This document shows, piece by piece, positions 17,065 to 24,885 of a DNA stretch of 56,899 bases. The translations under genes were made by a program, and so were the position numbers. The notes under the pieces were generated by a model, which searched no databases, had not been told where the DNA came from, and saw only the letters and a list, made by a program, of their open reading frames with translations. The first letter of the stretch is position 1. Every line of letters starts with the position of its first letter. The DNA is from a virus, in the IMG/VR virus record IMGVR_UViG_3300021378_000028, positions 1 to 56,899 of that record; one strand, written 5' to 3'.

Positions 17065-17523
17065 TTAGTCGGAGTCTCTACGAGAACCTCCGAACGATAC
17101 ACGACTTTGCCGACTATTACTTATCGGCATAGAAGGATGTTGTTCCTTCATAAGGTCCTGATCTACAGCAGTCATTTGTTCGCGGGTTCTGCCCCCGTAA
17201 TATGCAGTTCTTTCTGCTACTGTTTCAACAGGTATACGGCACAGCATCAGTCCGCCTTGTCCTATTACACCCTCGTAACGACCATCGTCGATAACGGGAG
17301 CTTCATAGTTTGGATATTCATCTTTCCGGACAGGTTCCCATCCTTCTCGTAGCTTGGCATTGACATTCATTTTGTCTTCCTCACCACGCATTGCAACTCG
17401 TATCCAACGATGCACAAACCCCTCTGGGGCATCAGGTGCTGCAAGGTGACTGGGCGGCGCCCAGGGTTTTCTGCGCGAGTCTAGTTCGCGTGTTTCGCTT
17501 GCGCGAGATTTTCTGTCAGTCAT
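17065..17523 (-). CDS. 152-aa conserved capsid-region protein
   Basis: Starts MTDRKSRASETRELDSRRKPWAPP and carries GFVHRWIRVAMRGEEDKMNV and GGLMLCRIPVETVAERTAYY. Proteins of this pattern accompany the scaffold and capsid genes in many marine phages. It is basic and partly disordered at both ends (a Ser/Arg-rich tail). It might be a capsid assembly or minor head factor. Function unknown. Confidence 0.78.
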   Translation of the reverse strand: MTDRKSRASETRELDSRRKPWAPPSHLAAPDAPEGFVHRWIRVAMRGEEDKMNVNAKLREGWEPVRKDEYPNYEAPVIDDGRYEGVIGQGGLMLCRIPVETVAERTAYYGGRTREQMTAVDQDLMKEQHPSMPISNSRQSRVSFGGSRRDSD

Positions 17524-17527
17524 ATCA

Positions 17528-18436
17528 TTACTCCTTCACATATTTTGCATATTCTTCAAGCGGTACGTTCAGACGTTTCGCCATCGCAATTTGTGATGGT
17601 GATAGTTTCACCGACCTGCGCCCTGATTTTGCTGTACTGCGAGTTGCTGAAGCGCCAGCAGGTGCGACCTGTGCTCCACTCGATTTCGACGTTTTGAACT
17701 TGTGCGGAAACTCCGAACGCATTCTACGATCAACTTCAGTATAATACTCATCGGCTGTCGGGTCAAACCCTTCTTCTTCAACTAGCTTGCGATGAATACC
17801 AAACGCCGCATAAGTCATGACCTCGTCAGTCCCAAACCAATCGTTCTTTTCCGCCCAACCTTGGGCTTTCGGATCGGCTTTAGGGGCTGGCTGCTGTTGC
17901 TGTTGCTGCTGCGGGGCCATTTGTTGCTGCGGTACTTCTTGTTGCGGAGGAGGAGTTCTATCAGACCTTTGCTTGGCTAATCTCAAACGCTCCTGCTCAA
18001 TAGACATCTTAGACAAAGACTCTTGAGCTTCCAACATCTTCTCGGTGTCACCACCGTCATACGCCTCACGGTAAAGCTTCTTTGCCGCCGCAATCTGCGT
18101 GTCCAGACGAGTGCCATACTCAGCAAGATAACCCTTGTCCAAGTTCTGCATGCGGGTCTTGAGGTTGGTGTTTTCGCTTAAAAGCTGCTGCGCCATGCGT
18201 ACAGCTTCTTCCCGATCACGTTCCTCTTTACGGTACTTTTCCGTCAGTTTCTTAATTCGATTCTGGACCTTACTACTGTAATTCTCCAGTTCATCGTCTC
18301 CACCACTCTCGTTCTCGTTCTCGTTCTCAACTTGAACTTTCGCAGCGGCTTCTTCTTTTTCGGGTTCTGTAGATTCAATCTCTACTTCAACGCCAGTGTC
18401 CTCATCATCAAGGACCTCTTCATTTTCCTGTGACAT
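17528..18436 (-). CDS. Capsid scaffolding protein
   Basis: A 302-aa, highly charged protein: acidic N-terminus (EENEEVLDDEDTGVEVEIES), a long coiled coil (about 60-135, with KKLTEKYRKEERDREEAVR), a Gln/Pro-rich segment (about 160-185) and a basic C-terminus (SAKSGRRSVKLSPSQ). This layout, and the position immediately before the capsid genes, is that of scaffolding proteins. No protease domain is visible, so scaffold removal probably uses exit or another protease. Confidence 0.82.
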   Translation of the reverse strand: MSQENEEVLDDEDTGVEVEIESTEPEKEEAAAKVQVENENENESGGDDELENYSSKVQNRIKKLTEKYRKEERDREEAVRMAQQLLSENTNLKTRMQNLDKGYLAEYGTRLDTQIAAAKKLYREAYDGGDTEKMLEAQESLSKMSIEQERLRLAKQRSDRTPPPQQEVPQQQMAPQQQQQQQPAPKADPKAQGWAEKNDWFGTDEVMTYAAFGIHRKLVEEEGFDPTADEYYTEVDRRMRSEFPHKFKTSKSSGAQVAPAGASATRSTAKSGRRSVKLSPSQIAMAKRLNVPLEEYAKYVKE

Positions 18437-18445
18437 ATATTTCTC

Positions 18446-18934
18446 CTAAACGTGCTTAATGTCGTCAGGCTCTAAAATTGTGGCAATCACTTCGTCATCA
18501 TTTATAATGCGAACCTCTCCACCATCAATCTTGAACCTGGATCCGGCGTACCGACCAATACATACCCACGCACCCTCTTTGCACCAAGGCTCACACTCCG
18601 GTCCAAATTTATTAGGGTCTTGATATGCTAGGGGGCCAACCTTGAGAACGTATGCTACAACCGTAGCAACCGCTTCTCGGTCCCGAACCTCATCAGGAAT
18701 ATATATACCACCCTGCGTCTTGGTTGCGCCCTGATAAGGCATCACCAACACACGCCAGCCTGTAGGCTGTGGTAGTCGTTCTGTAAGGGGTTTATCCAAA
18801 AGAGAAGGGTCAAGCACCTTTTCTTTGGCATCTACATATGCGCTTTCAACAGGACTAGAGTCGGCAGAAGCCTCCTTCTTTTCCTTGTTCATTTTCTGCG
18901 CGACATGTTCAGGAAGATATAAAGTCTTCGACAT
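18446..18934 (-). CDS. GroES-like co-chaperonin
   Basis: The 162-aa product has a charged N-terminal extension (about 1-57), then RVLVMPYQGATKTQGGIYIP, EAVATVVAYVLKVGP, VCIGRYAGSRFKID and INDDEVIATI. These match the order of GroES/Cpn10: first beta strand, mobile loop (KTQGGIYIP), GxV and lid elements. E. coli GroES is 97 aa, so the extension is extra. Placed directly upstream of scaffold and capsid genes, it probably replaces host GroES in folding the capsid protein, as T4 gp31 does. Confidence 0.85.
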   Translation of the reverse strand: MSKTLYLPEHVAQKMNKEKKEASADSSPVESAYVDAKEKVLDPSLLDKPLTERLPQPTGWRVLVMPYQGATKTQGGIYIPDEVRDREAVATVVAYVLKVGPLAYQDPNKFGPECEPWCKEGAWVCIGRYAGSRFKIDGGEVRIINDDEVIATILEPDDIKHV

Positions 18935-19121
18935 CGTCAGCGTGTTTCTCCAGCAGGGCTTTTAATTCCTCACGAGCGTAGGTCAGGCCCCGTATCTCAC
19001 CTACCATGAGTTTATAGTGCTCCCAGTCTTTGGCAGCATCCATTCCCAAAGCACTTGCAATATCTTGTTCGCGCTCTCGTAGTAGCTTATACATATATTT
19101 CGCGAAATCAACACCGTCCAT
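18909..19121 (-). CDS. 70-aa helical protein
   Basis: MDGVDFAKYMYKLLREREQD begins an all-helical protein with an acidic C-terminus (HADDVEDFISS). It overlaps the start of the GroES-like gene by 26 bases and abuts the Cys-rich gene upstream. Short helical proteins of this sort are common beside phage head genes. I cannot assign a role. Confidence 0.72.
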   Translation of the reverse strand: MDGVDFAKYMYKLLREREQDIASALGMDAAKDWEHYKLMVGEIRGLTYAREELKALLEKHADDVEDFISS

Positions 19122-19501
19122 TAAAGAATATCTCTTTCTGAACCTTCGGCGTTAGCTGTTATCGGTCCGCCAGACACCCAATCTTCACAGGTATGATCCG
19201 CGCTGCACATAAATTTGTATATTTGACAGTAACCTGTGTCACCAGATTCGTCCCCAATACACTCCATCATGTCTTCGGTTTGATTATACGCACCGCAGTT
19301 TCCGCAAATCTCTGTCAGCATAAATCCGCCGTCATCCGCGGGATCACGATAACTTGCTTCATCCACAGCATACATCTTGTTAACGTCGTTAACCTCAATG
19401 TCCTGCGTAGCTACTGGGCAGCTAGGACCATCGTCGTCACCGCCCTGCATCTTATCTACCGGAATACCGTCCGGTAGAATGCTGATCGAAATAATTGGCA
19501 T
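19121..19501 (-). CDS. Cys-rich HiPIP-like protein
   Basis: Read from MPIISISILPDGIPVDKM (ATG at 19501 overlapping the preceding stop, TGATG), the product is 126 aa and acidic. Its C-terminal half holds Cys66, Cys69, Cys81, Cys92 and Cys99, Cys105 in ICGNCGAYN ... MECIG ... GYCQIY ... CSADHTCEDW. The CxxC...C...GYC spacing resembles high-potential iron-sulfur proteins. It could bind an Fe-S cluster or zinc; the extra cysteines argue for caution. Neighbours are co-chaperonin and lysis genes. Confidence 0.72.
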   Translation of the reverse strand: MPIISISILPDGIPVDKMQGGDDDGPSCPVATQDIEVNDVNKMYAVDEASYRDPADDGGFMLTEICGNCGAYNQTEDMMECIGDESGDTGYCQIYKFMCSADHTCEDWVSGGPITANAEGSERDIL

Positions 19502-19926
19502 CAGTACAATTTCCCGCCGCCAAAGCCACTTGTCTGGGCTGCTCCGCATCCGCGAGCTTTAACTTCCCCTCCTAGTGCAAACTTTTTAGTAAGATTCTCT
19601 CTAGTAGAGCCAGACTCAAAGCGCCTGATGTCGGTTGCCCCCAATCCGCGAGTTGACCCCTCCGACATGTTAACCTGCTCATCAGCTAGAGTGTTTGTTC
19701 TTGTAAGAACCTTACTTTTACTGTCTTGATACGGAGTCGTAGGATCCGAAGGTATAGCAGGCGTCGCGGGCAGTTTCTTCTTCTTCTTTTTAGCTTTTCT
19801 GCCGTACTTTGCCGTATTGTTGCGACCCTTCTGCGTATTGTAACGCGAAGTGGGGTTTTTCTTATCATCGCTTGCAGCTTCAGACACCGCGTCTTCTATT
19901 GCCTTTTCTGTGTTTTTCGAGATCAT
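19501..19926 (-). CDS. 141-aa low-complexity basic protein
   Basis: Ser/Thr/Lys/Asn-rich sequence (TSRYNTQKGRNNTAKYGRKA, then KKKKKKL) with a C-terminal KARGCGAAQTSGFGGGKLY. It shows no membrane segment or known domain. GCG near the C-terminus and GGKLY-like ends recur in the small basic structural genes of this phage. It is likely a minor structural protein. Confidence 0.68.
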   Translation of the reverse strand: MISKNTEKAIEDAVSEAASDDKKNPTSRYNTQKGRNNTAKYGRKAKKKKKKLPATPAIPSDPTTPYQDSKSKVLTRTNTLADEQVNMSEGSTRGLGATDIRRFESGSTRENLTKKFALGGEVKARGCGAAQTSGFGGGKLY

Positions 19927-19935
19927 AACACGCTC

Positions 19936-20412
19936 CTAATCTATTAGTTCAAAATGTGGACCATCGATAAACGGACGACGCCCCTGTGATCTGCGCAAGT
20001 CTATATACGCATTCATTGCTTCTTCCATTGTACCTCCCCACTTGCGAATGTCCATTGGATACGACATCTCAGGTGTGCCCCACGCTGCACCCCAACAAAT
20101 AGGAACGTTTAGCTGTATCGCCGCTTCTTTGATAGCGTCAGCAAGATCATCATAGACAGAGAGTTCCCAACTCGCTCTCCCATTTATGAAGGCCATAATA
20201 TCGAAAGCCTTACCCTCAAGGTGCTTAGACTTCATCGTCTGACTAGCCCCTTTAGCAACAAGCTCTTTCTGCTGCTCAATGGTTCTCATCCCCTGAACCA
20301 CTCCGAAATCGGTCTTGGTCATGGTTATCGCCATCTTGATCACCGCTTGTAGTCGATCATCAATGCCCTCAAGCCGATCAAGGCTGCGCCTACTTAACTT
20401 AAACTCGCTCAT
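19936..20412 (-). CDS. M15 peptidase endolysin
   Basis: From MSEFKLSRRSLDRLEGID the product is 158 aa. It has the VanY/M15 L-alanyl-D-glutamate endopeptidase signature: SKHLEGKAFDI with His64 and Asp71, and GPHFEL with His153, the three zinc ligands expected. An R43TIEQQ segment matches the substrate groove. The enzyme would cut peptidoglycan peptides at lysis. The holin gene lies directly upstream, with a one-base gap. Confidence 0.9.
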   Translation of the reverse strand: MSEFKLSRRSLDRLEGIDDRLQAVIKMAITMTKTDFGVVQGMRTIEQQKELVAKGASQTMKSKHLEGKAFDIMAFINGRASWELSVYDDLADAIKEAAIQLNVPICWGAAWGTPEMSYPMDIRKWGGTMEEAMNAYIDLRRSQGRRPFIDGPHFELID

Positions 20413-20413
20413 G

Positions 20414-20803
20414 TTACTTCCTCTTAAAAAAGGCTTGCGCCCCGCGCACACCGAAACTCGCTGAAATTGCAATTCCAAGGCTGTAAAAATACCAGTCCGG
20501 CGCCTTGGAAAGCTGCGCAAAACCACGGTCAACCCAACCTTCAGCACCCGGAATCCAACATAAAATCAATGGGATAGACAAGATTACTACGAACCACTCA
20601 TCCTTCCAGCTTGATTTTGCGCCCTCCGCCATAATGCGCTCCCAGTCGGCAACGCTTGTCTTTTCAGACAAAAGTATCTGCGCCTTAGCCTTGGCCTCTG
20701 TGAGCTTTAGCTCCGCAGCCGCAGCATTCTTATCAGCCTTACCCTGTAGCCACGATCCCGCAAGGTTGGCTATCGGCCCTAATGCCGCGGTGAAGATACT
20801 CAT
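20414..20803 (-). CDS. 3-TM holin of the gene-transfer-agent type
   Basis: A 129-aa protein with an amphipathic N-terminal helix, then SSWKDEWFVVILSIPLILCW and YFYSLGIAISASFGVRGAQAF as membrane segments. The SWKDEW...PLxxxxxP...FGVR pattern is that of the GTA-associated holins seen in alphaproteobacteria and their phages. Paired with the endolysin, it would form the inner membrane lesion that releases it. Confidence 0.82.
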   Translation of the reverse strand: MSIFTAALGPIANLAGSWLQGKADKNAAAAELKLTEAKAKAQILLSEKTSVADWERIMAEGAKSSWKDEWFVVILSIPLILCWIPGAEGWVDRGFAQLSKAPDWYFYSLGIAISASFGVRGAQAFFKRK

Positions 20804-20988
20804 TTCTCAGACCCCAGCCATATGGCGAAAGCTCCGCTCATGGCCCCTGTTACAACTGATATTAAGCCCGCTTGTTGCGTTGATAAATCTGGCTGGCTTA
20901 ACGCCCACTCGATGCAGCGTATATACATCACAGTCATCACCAGCATCATCAGACGCGGCATGATCTTCCAAGCAAGTATCTTTTCCAT
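20800..20988 (-). CDS. Small two-TM protein of the lysis cluster
   Basis: A 62-aa product with two hydrophobic stretches: MPRLMMLVMTVMYIRCIEW and GLISVVTGAMSGAFAIWLG. The start overlaps the holin start region (ATGA). Small TM proteins next to GTA-type holins are common. It might be a second holin or antiholin; the sequence does not tell which. Confidence 0.75.
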   Translation of the reverse strand: MEKILAWKIMPRLMMLVMTVMYIRCIEWALSQPDLSTQQAGLISVVTGAMSGAFAIWLGSEK

Positions 20989-20989
20989 G

Positions 20990-21244
20990 TCAAACCTCTA
21001 TGTTTAACTTCGTTCCCTGCGGCCTATCCGCATTGGTCTTGCGGCCAAACCTATCATAAGTTTCCTGTAAGTCCAATCTTTGCTTTACAAGGCCCTCTAA
21101 ATGCGCGTGATTAGCCCTATGTTCTTTTTCTACACGTTGCTCCGCTAAATGCGTCTCTATACGCTCACGCGCCCTCGTTTGCGCGTGTATGTCGCTTCCC
21201 ACATTAAACGGCGCGTTGCCTATACCAGACACACCGTCAGCCAT
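20990..21244 (-). CDS. Helical protein of the lysis cluster
   Basis: Started at MADGVSGIGNAPFNVGSD (ATG 21244, overlapping the upstream stop), the product is 84 aa. It is strongly helical and charged (TRARERIETHLAEQRVEKEH ...), a possible coiled coil. It lacks a signal peptide or TM segment. Position between membrane proteins of the lysis cassette suggests an accessory role; not a proven spanin. Confidence 0.68.
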   Translation of the reverse strand: MADGVSGIGNAPFNVGSDIHAQTRARERIETHLAEQRVEKEHRANHAHLEGLVKQRLDLQETYDRFGRKTNADRPQGTKLNIEV

Positions 21245-21704
21245 TAGCCAATTTATCCACGCCCCAGACCATTGCCGCGGTTCCTCCCAAGAAAATTGTA
21301 ACACCTATCGCCAATGAAATACCCCAAAACAATCTATCCCTAGCTGCGGCTTGGGCTTCCAGGGCTTGTTTCTGGCGTTTTCTTGCTTCTGCCTGTTCAC
21401 GCACAACCAAGTCCCACATGCCTGGGGGCCCATATAAGCGGCAATGGCTGCGAAGCGTCTCCATAGCTTCTTTGTGCGCCATTTTAGCTTGCGCTATAGC
21501 AAAACCTTCCTCTTCACTGGAAGTCAATCTTCCGAGTGGCCCCTTGTGCTTGCCCGATTCTGCAACAGCTATGTCGGCTTCTAATTTCGCCAGCTTTCCA
21601 AAATGAGGCAGAATAGAGTTCATATCCTTGCCAGCTTGCACGGCACTACTAATCCCGCCAGCTATCTTAGTGACAGCCCCAGCCAATGCTAAAACTTCTA
21701 TCAT
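21237..21704 (-). CDS. Single-TM protein of the lysis cluster
   Basis: The 155-aa protein has a weak hydrophobic N-terminus, a helical middle (EGFAIAQAKMAHKEAMETLR) and a C-terminal transmembrane segment (LFWGISLAIGVTIFLGGTAA). It resembles small conserved proteins in marine phages that I cannot name. It could be a minor virion or inner-membrane lysis protein. The ATG overlaps a 58-aa gene upstream. Confidence 0.72.
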   Translation of the reverse strand: MIEVLALAGAVTKIAGGISSAVQAGKDMNSILPHFGKLAKLEADIAVAESGKHKGPLGRLTSSEEEGFAIAQAKMAHKEAMETLRSHCRLYGPPGMWDLVVREQAEARKRQKQALEAQAAARDRLFWGISLAIGVTIFLGGTAAMVWGVDKLANG

Positions 21705-21877
21705 AAAACCTTACCCACTCTGGCTACAGGAGGACACCGATAGTCATACGGTATCCGCACAATGTACGGGTAATGATAGTAAAAATGAGATAGTTCCCTT
21801 GGACAACGGTACACACACGCCTTGTGCATGTCTCCGCCCGACATCCCCACCAACACTGCGGTGAGAGCGCACAACAC
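21701..21877 (-). CDS. 58-aa secreted-like Cys protein (short gene)
   Basis: A GTG at 21877 overlaps the stop of the gene upstream (TAGTG), and the TGA at 21703-21701 overlaps the ATG of the next gene (ATGA), so the frame fits the operon exactly. The product is 58 aa: hydrophobic start LCALTAVLVGMSGGD, then HKACVYRCPRELSHFYYHYP and IPYDYRCPPVARV. It looks exported and rich in Tyr, Cys and Pro. The pattern would suit a small periplasmic or outer-membrane lysis factor, with no lipobox seen. An internal ATG at 21841 is an alternative start. Confidence 0.55.
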   Translation of the reverse strand: MLCALTAVLVGMSGGDMHKACVYRCPRELSHFYYHYPYIVRIPYDYRCPPVARVGKVL

Positions 21878-22074
21878 TAGAACTCTCCGACAAACCTCTG
21901 TGGTCGGGCTATCGGACTAAACCGCTTGTTAACCATACCGCCAGAAGAATATTTACTTTTACCCGCTTTGCTCAACGCAATAGCAACCGCTTGATCTTGC
22001 GGTTTTCCAGCAGCCATTTCTGTCTTGATGTTCTGGCTGATAACACCCTGTGATTTACCCTCCTTGAGAGGCAT
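21877..22074 (-). CDS. 65-aa conserved basic protein
   Basis: Read from [20 protein letters not shown]; start chosen because this ATG-based N-terminus matches a common marine phage protein with [16 protein letters not shown]. It overlaps the portal 3' end by 20 bases. It is basic and soluble. Function unknown; its near-invariable place by portal genes hints at a structural or packaging role. Confidence 0.75.
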   Translation of the reverse strand: MPLKEGKSQGVISQNIKTEMAAGKPQDQAVAIALSKAGKSKYSSGGMVNKRFSPIARPQRFVGEF

Positions 22075-24616
22075 TTCTTTGCTCCACAGCTTGACGTTGC
22101 ACATCTATGCGCTCGCGGTTCACATCAGTCCGATCATCCGCAATCTGCTCCTGCAACTCTAATCGAGCCGCGTCCGTTACCGCCCGCTGCTCAACCTTCA
22201 TTCCTTCCAGTTCCAATTTGGCTTGATCAATCGCCGCCTTGTGATTGGCTTCCATCTCCTTGATCGAAAGCTCCTTCATGCGAATATCCACTAAAGGATC
22301 TTCGTTGCCTTCATCCGCGCCCTTGTACGTCATCAACGGCGTTATTTCCTTAATCAACTCAGCCTCAACCTGAGCAACTCGTGCCTCAACCTGATCAGGT
22401 TCAAACTGCGTCTGCAACTGGGCCGGAGCCTGTTGTTGTGCCTGCATCATCATTTGCTGCGCCGACGCAGGATCTAATGCCCCCGTCTGAACTAACAACT
22501 GAATCTGTTGCATCTGCTCCTGCTGAGACTGCTGGTTCATACCCTGCTCCTCGTTCAGAGCCGCTATCTCCGCATCAACCATCTCACGAGCCTTCATACT
22601 AACATGCTGCAAGATATGCGCGAATAACGATGCCAACACAGGCGGAGCGTTCTGTAAAACAGATAACTCAAGCAAAGCCAAGTGTGACTGAATATGCGCG
22701 TCGTGATCCTGTTGCGGAAACGGCTGCGGTTTCTGACCATTGATTATCAACCCGTTCTCTACCGCCGGATCCGCTGGCTGCGGAGGAGGTGGAGGCGGGG
22801 GCAGAATTTCGTCTATGTTCTGCACCTCTAACGCTTGATACATTCTGCGATACGCCGCATGCAGATTGTGCATCTGCGGATTGGATTGCGCCAACTGAAG
22901 TTGGGTCTGAGCCAGCGTAACCCGTTGCGACATTGAGAATATATTCGGATCTGAGACTGGGAGGACATCTATCCGAGCGTCAAAGTCTTGCGCCTTAACC
23001 TGAGAAGGTGCACCCGCCACCTCGTAGGGGTACTCCGGAGGCAGGTTTTCCGCGAAGATACGCGCCAGCAGTCTAAATTCTGCCTTCTGCGCGTAGTGCA
23101 GCCGTTTGTGAATGGCCGACATAACCTTCATTCCACGCTCCAACATGGCAACCGTAGTTCCCACAGGCGTTTCCTGATTCATGTCCGACATCTGCTGATC
23201 AGCTAACGCAACAAACCTACGTCCATCACTAACCAATCCACCAAGCATTTGTGCCAACGTCGCTGACGGCTCCTTGTAGGGCAGAGGCACAATAGCGTCT
23301 CTGATGCTCCCACCTGGGGCGTCAATGTCCCTAAACTCTCCGGGCTGTAACGGCTCATCGTCATTGCGTACACGCACTCCACGGGCCTTAAATCCAGCGG
23401 GAAGGTTGGCTAACGTACCAGCGTCGATCAACTGACGTAACAAACTCGTAGCTGCGCGGCCTAAACCACCAATCATATGCACCAAACCAAAGCCGTAAAA
23501 GCCCAGACCCGGAGTAAATTTGTAGTGAACAAAGTATTGGCGCTTGCGCTTAACTAAGTCTTCCATCGCATAGTTGCGGCGGATCGCCAAGATCTCTCCA
23601 GACGTATCGTCTATCGTAACAATATACGGAAGCTTAATACCAGTAGGCTCACCAGTCATAGGATCCGTATCCTCGAATCCCTCAATGTCCAGATCAGCAT
23701 GCATTTCCAGAATTGTCAGAACATCATCGCTGTAGTTCTTAGACAAACCCTCAAGCTCGTTGACCTTCTGACGAACGGAATCCTCCTCCATGTCCGAAGA
23801 ACCCTGCAAGTCCACATCACGGTACATTCCCGCAACCTGCATCTTACGAACATCGTTCTCGTCCATGCGTAAAACATGCGTCACACGAGTCGCCGTCATC
23901 AAATCAGACGCCGAATACGGTACAACCAAATCCTGCGCCGGAATAAACTTAGACACCGCCCGCTGTCTGGTCGGATCAAAGTAAACCTTCTTAAAGGTAG
24001 AGCCACTCAACGGGAGATAATACAGCAGCTGATCCATATCCGGATCATACTCTTCCATCACCTCAGTAATCTGGTAGTTCATAAAGTCCTTAACACGCGT
24101 AGCCTGCTGCTCACGCTCAGGCGTCTTGGCTCCAAGCACACCTGTGCGAACCGGACCACCAGAAGGCAGTAACTCTTTATACGCCTGCGCTTGAAACTGC
24201 GTAACACTCTCAGCAACCATCGGATGCGTTATGCCACTTGCGCCCTCAAACGGAGTCGTCCGCTCCTCAGTCTTCAAACCAAGTAGGTCAAGTCCTTTGA
24301 CATAAGTCTCTTCCCACTCGGATCTGGAATCCAAATCCTCTTCGTACAAAGCCCTCAAGTCACTCGACAACTCGCCCAGAGTCCCGTCATCCAAGAAATC
24401 AGCAAGGTTTGCGTCAAACGGAATCAACTCCTCCTGAGTGGGCAACTGCCCCGCCTCAGACAACGCTTGAATAATCGCGCCGCCCTGACCGTCGTCAATA
24501 ACCTCTGCACCCCCAGGGAACTGCATCGGCTCATCTACCGGAATCTCTACATCTGGAAGTCCCGCTGTGTCATCGAGGTCAAGCCCCGGTGCGACCATGT
24601 TAGGTGGTAAAGCCAT
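22055..24616 (-). CDS. Portal protein
   Basis: The 853-aa protein carries portal-type segments, for example [20 protein letters not shown] and [20 protein letters not shown], a [13 protein letters not shown] tunnel-like region, and a long helical Gln-rich C-terminus. The length and the location after terminase resemble large portal proteins of P22-like marine phages (P22 gp1 is about 725 aa). The longer C-terminus ([20 protein letters not shown]) could be a barrel. Forms the dodecameric DNA entry vertex. Confidence 0.85.
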   Translation of the reverse strand: MALPPNMVAPGLDLDDTAGLPDVEIPVDEPMQFPGGAEVIDDGQGGAIIQALSEAGQLPTQEELIPFDANLADFLDDGTLGELSSDLRALYEEDLDSRSEWEETYVKGLDLLGLKTEERTTPFEGASGITHPMVAESVTQFQAQAYKELLPSGGPVRTGVLGAKTPEREQQATRVKDFMNYQITEVMEEYDPDMDQLLYYLPLSGSTFKKVYFDPTRQRAVSKFIPAQDLVVPYSASDLMTATRVTHVLRMDENDVRKMQVAGMYRDVDLQGSSDMEEDSVRQKVNELEGLSKNYSDDVLTILEMHADLDIEGFEDTDPMTGEPTGIKLPYIVTIDDTSGEILAIRRNYAMEDLVKRKRQYFVHYKFTPGLGFYGFGLVHMIGGLGRAATSLLRQLIDAGTLANLPAGFKARGVRVRNDDEPLQPGEFRDIDAPGGSIRDAIVPLPYKEPSATLAQMLGGLVSDGRRFVALADQQMSDMNQETPVGTTVAMLERGMKVMSAIHKRLHYAQKAEFRLLARIFAENLPPEYPYEVAGAPSQVKAQDFDARIDVLPVSDPNIFSMSQRVTLAQTQLQLAQSNPQMHNLHAAYRRMYQALEVQNIDEILPPPPPPPQPADPAVENGLIINGQKPQPFPQQDHDAHIQSHLALLELSVLQNAPPVLASLFAHILQHVSMKAREMVDAEIAALNEEQGMNQQSQQEQMQQIQLLVQTGALDPASAQQMMMQAQQQAPAQLQTQFEPDQVEARVAQVEAELIKEITPLMTYKGADEGNEDPLVDIRMKELSIKEMEANHKAAIDQAKLELEGMKVEQRAVTDAARLELQEQIADDRTDVNRERIDVQRQAVEQRNASQGG

Positions 24617-24885
24617 TAGAACGTTCCTCTAAACTTGGTCCCTTGTACTTGACCGCCGTCTTTAAAACCCTCTCGCATATTTCCCTCATCATCGAAAGGA
24701 TACCCCATAAAATCGGCTGCTTTGTCATACCCCACGCCTTTTAAAAGATATGGAGCAATCGTGTAACTACCAACTTTTTTAGCTGCTTGTGTTATTTTCT
24801 TACCAACCTTTTTTCTTTTCTTCTTTCGTTTTTCTCTTGCCTCTCTAAGGGCTTTTCTTGCTTCTTCTTCTTTATCAGACATCAA
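24616..24885 (-). CDS. 89-aa Lys/Arg-rich protein
   Basis: Strongly basic helical N-terminus (KEEEARKALREAREKRKKKR) followed by YTIAPYLLKGVGYDKAADF and GFKDGGQVQGTKF. Starting at the second Met is also possible. It lies between terminase and portal with four- and one-base overlaps. A DNA-binding or assembly role is inferred from charge; not recognised. Confidence 0.72.
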   Translation of the reverse strand: MMSDKEEEARKALREAREKRKKKRKKVGKKITQAAKKVGSYTIAPYLLKGVGYDKAADFMGYPFDDEGNMREGFKDGGQVQGTKFRGTF

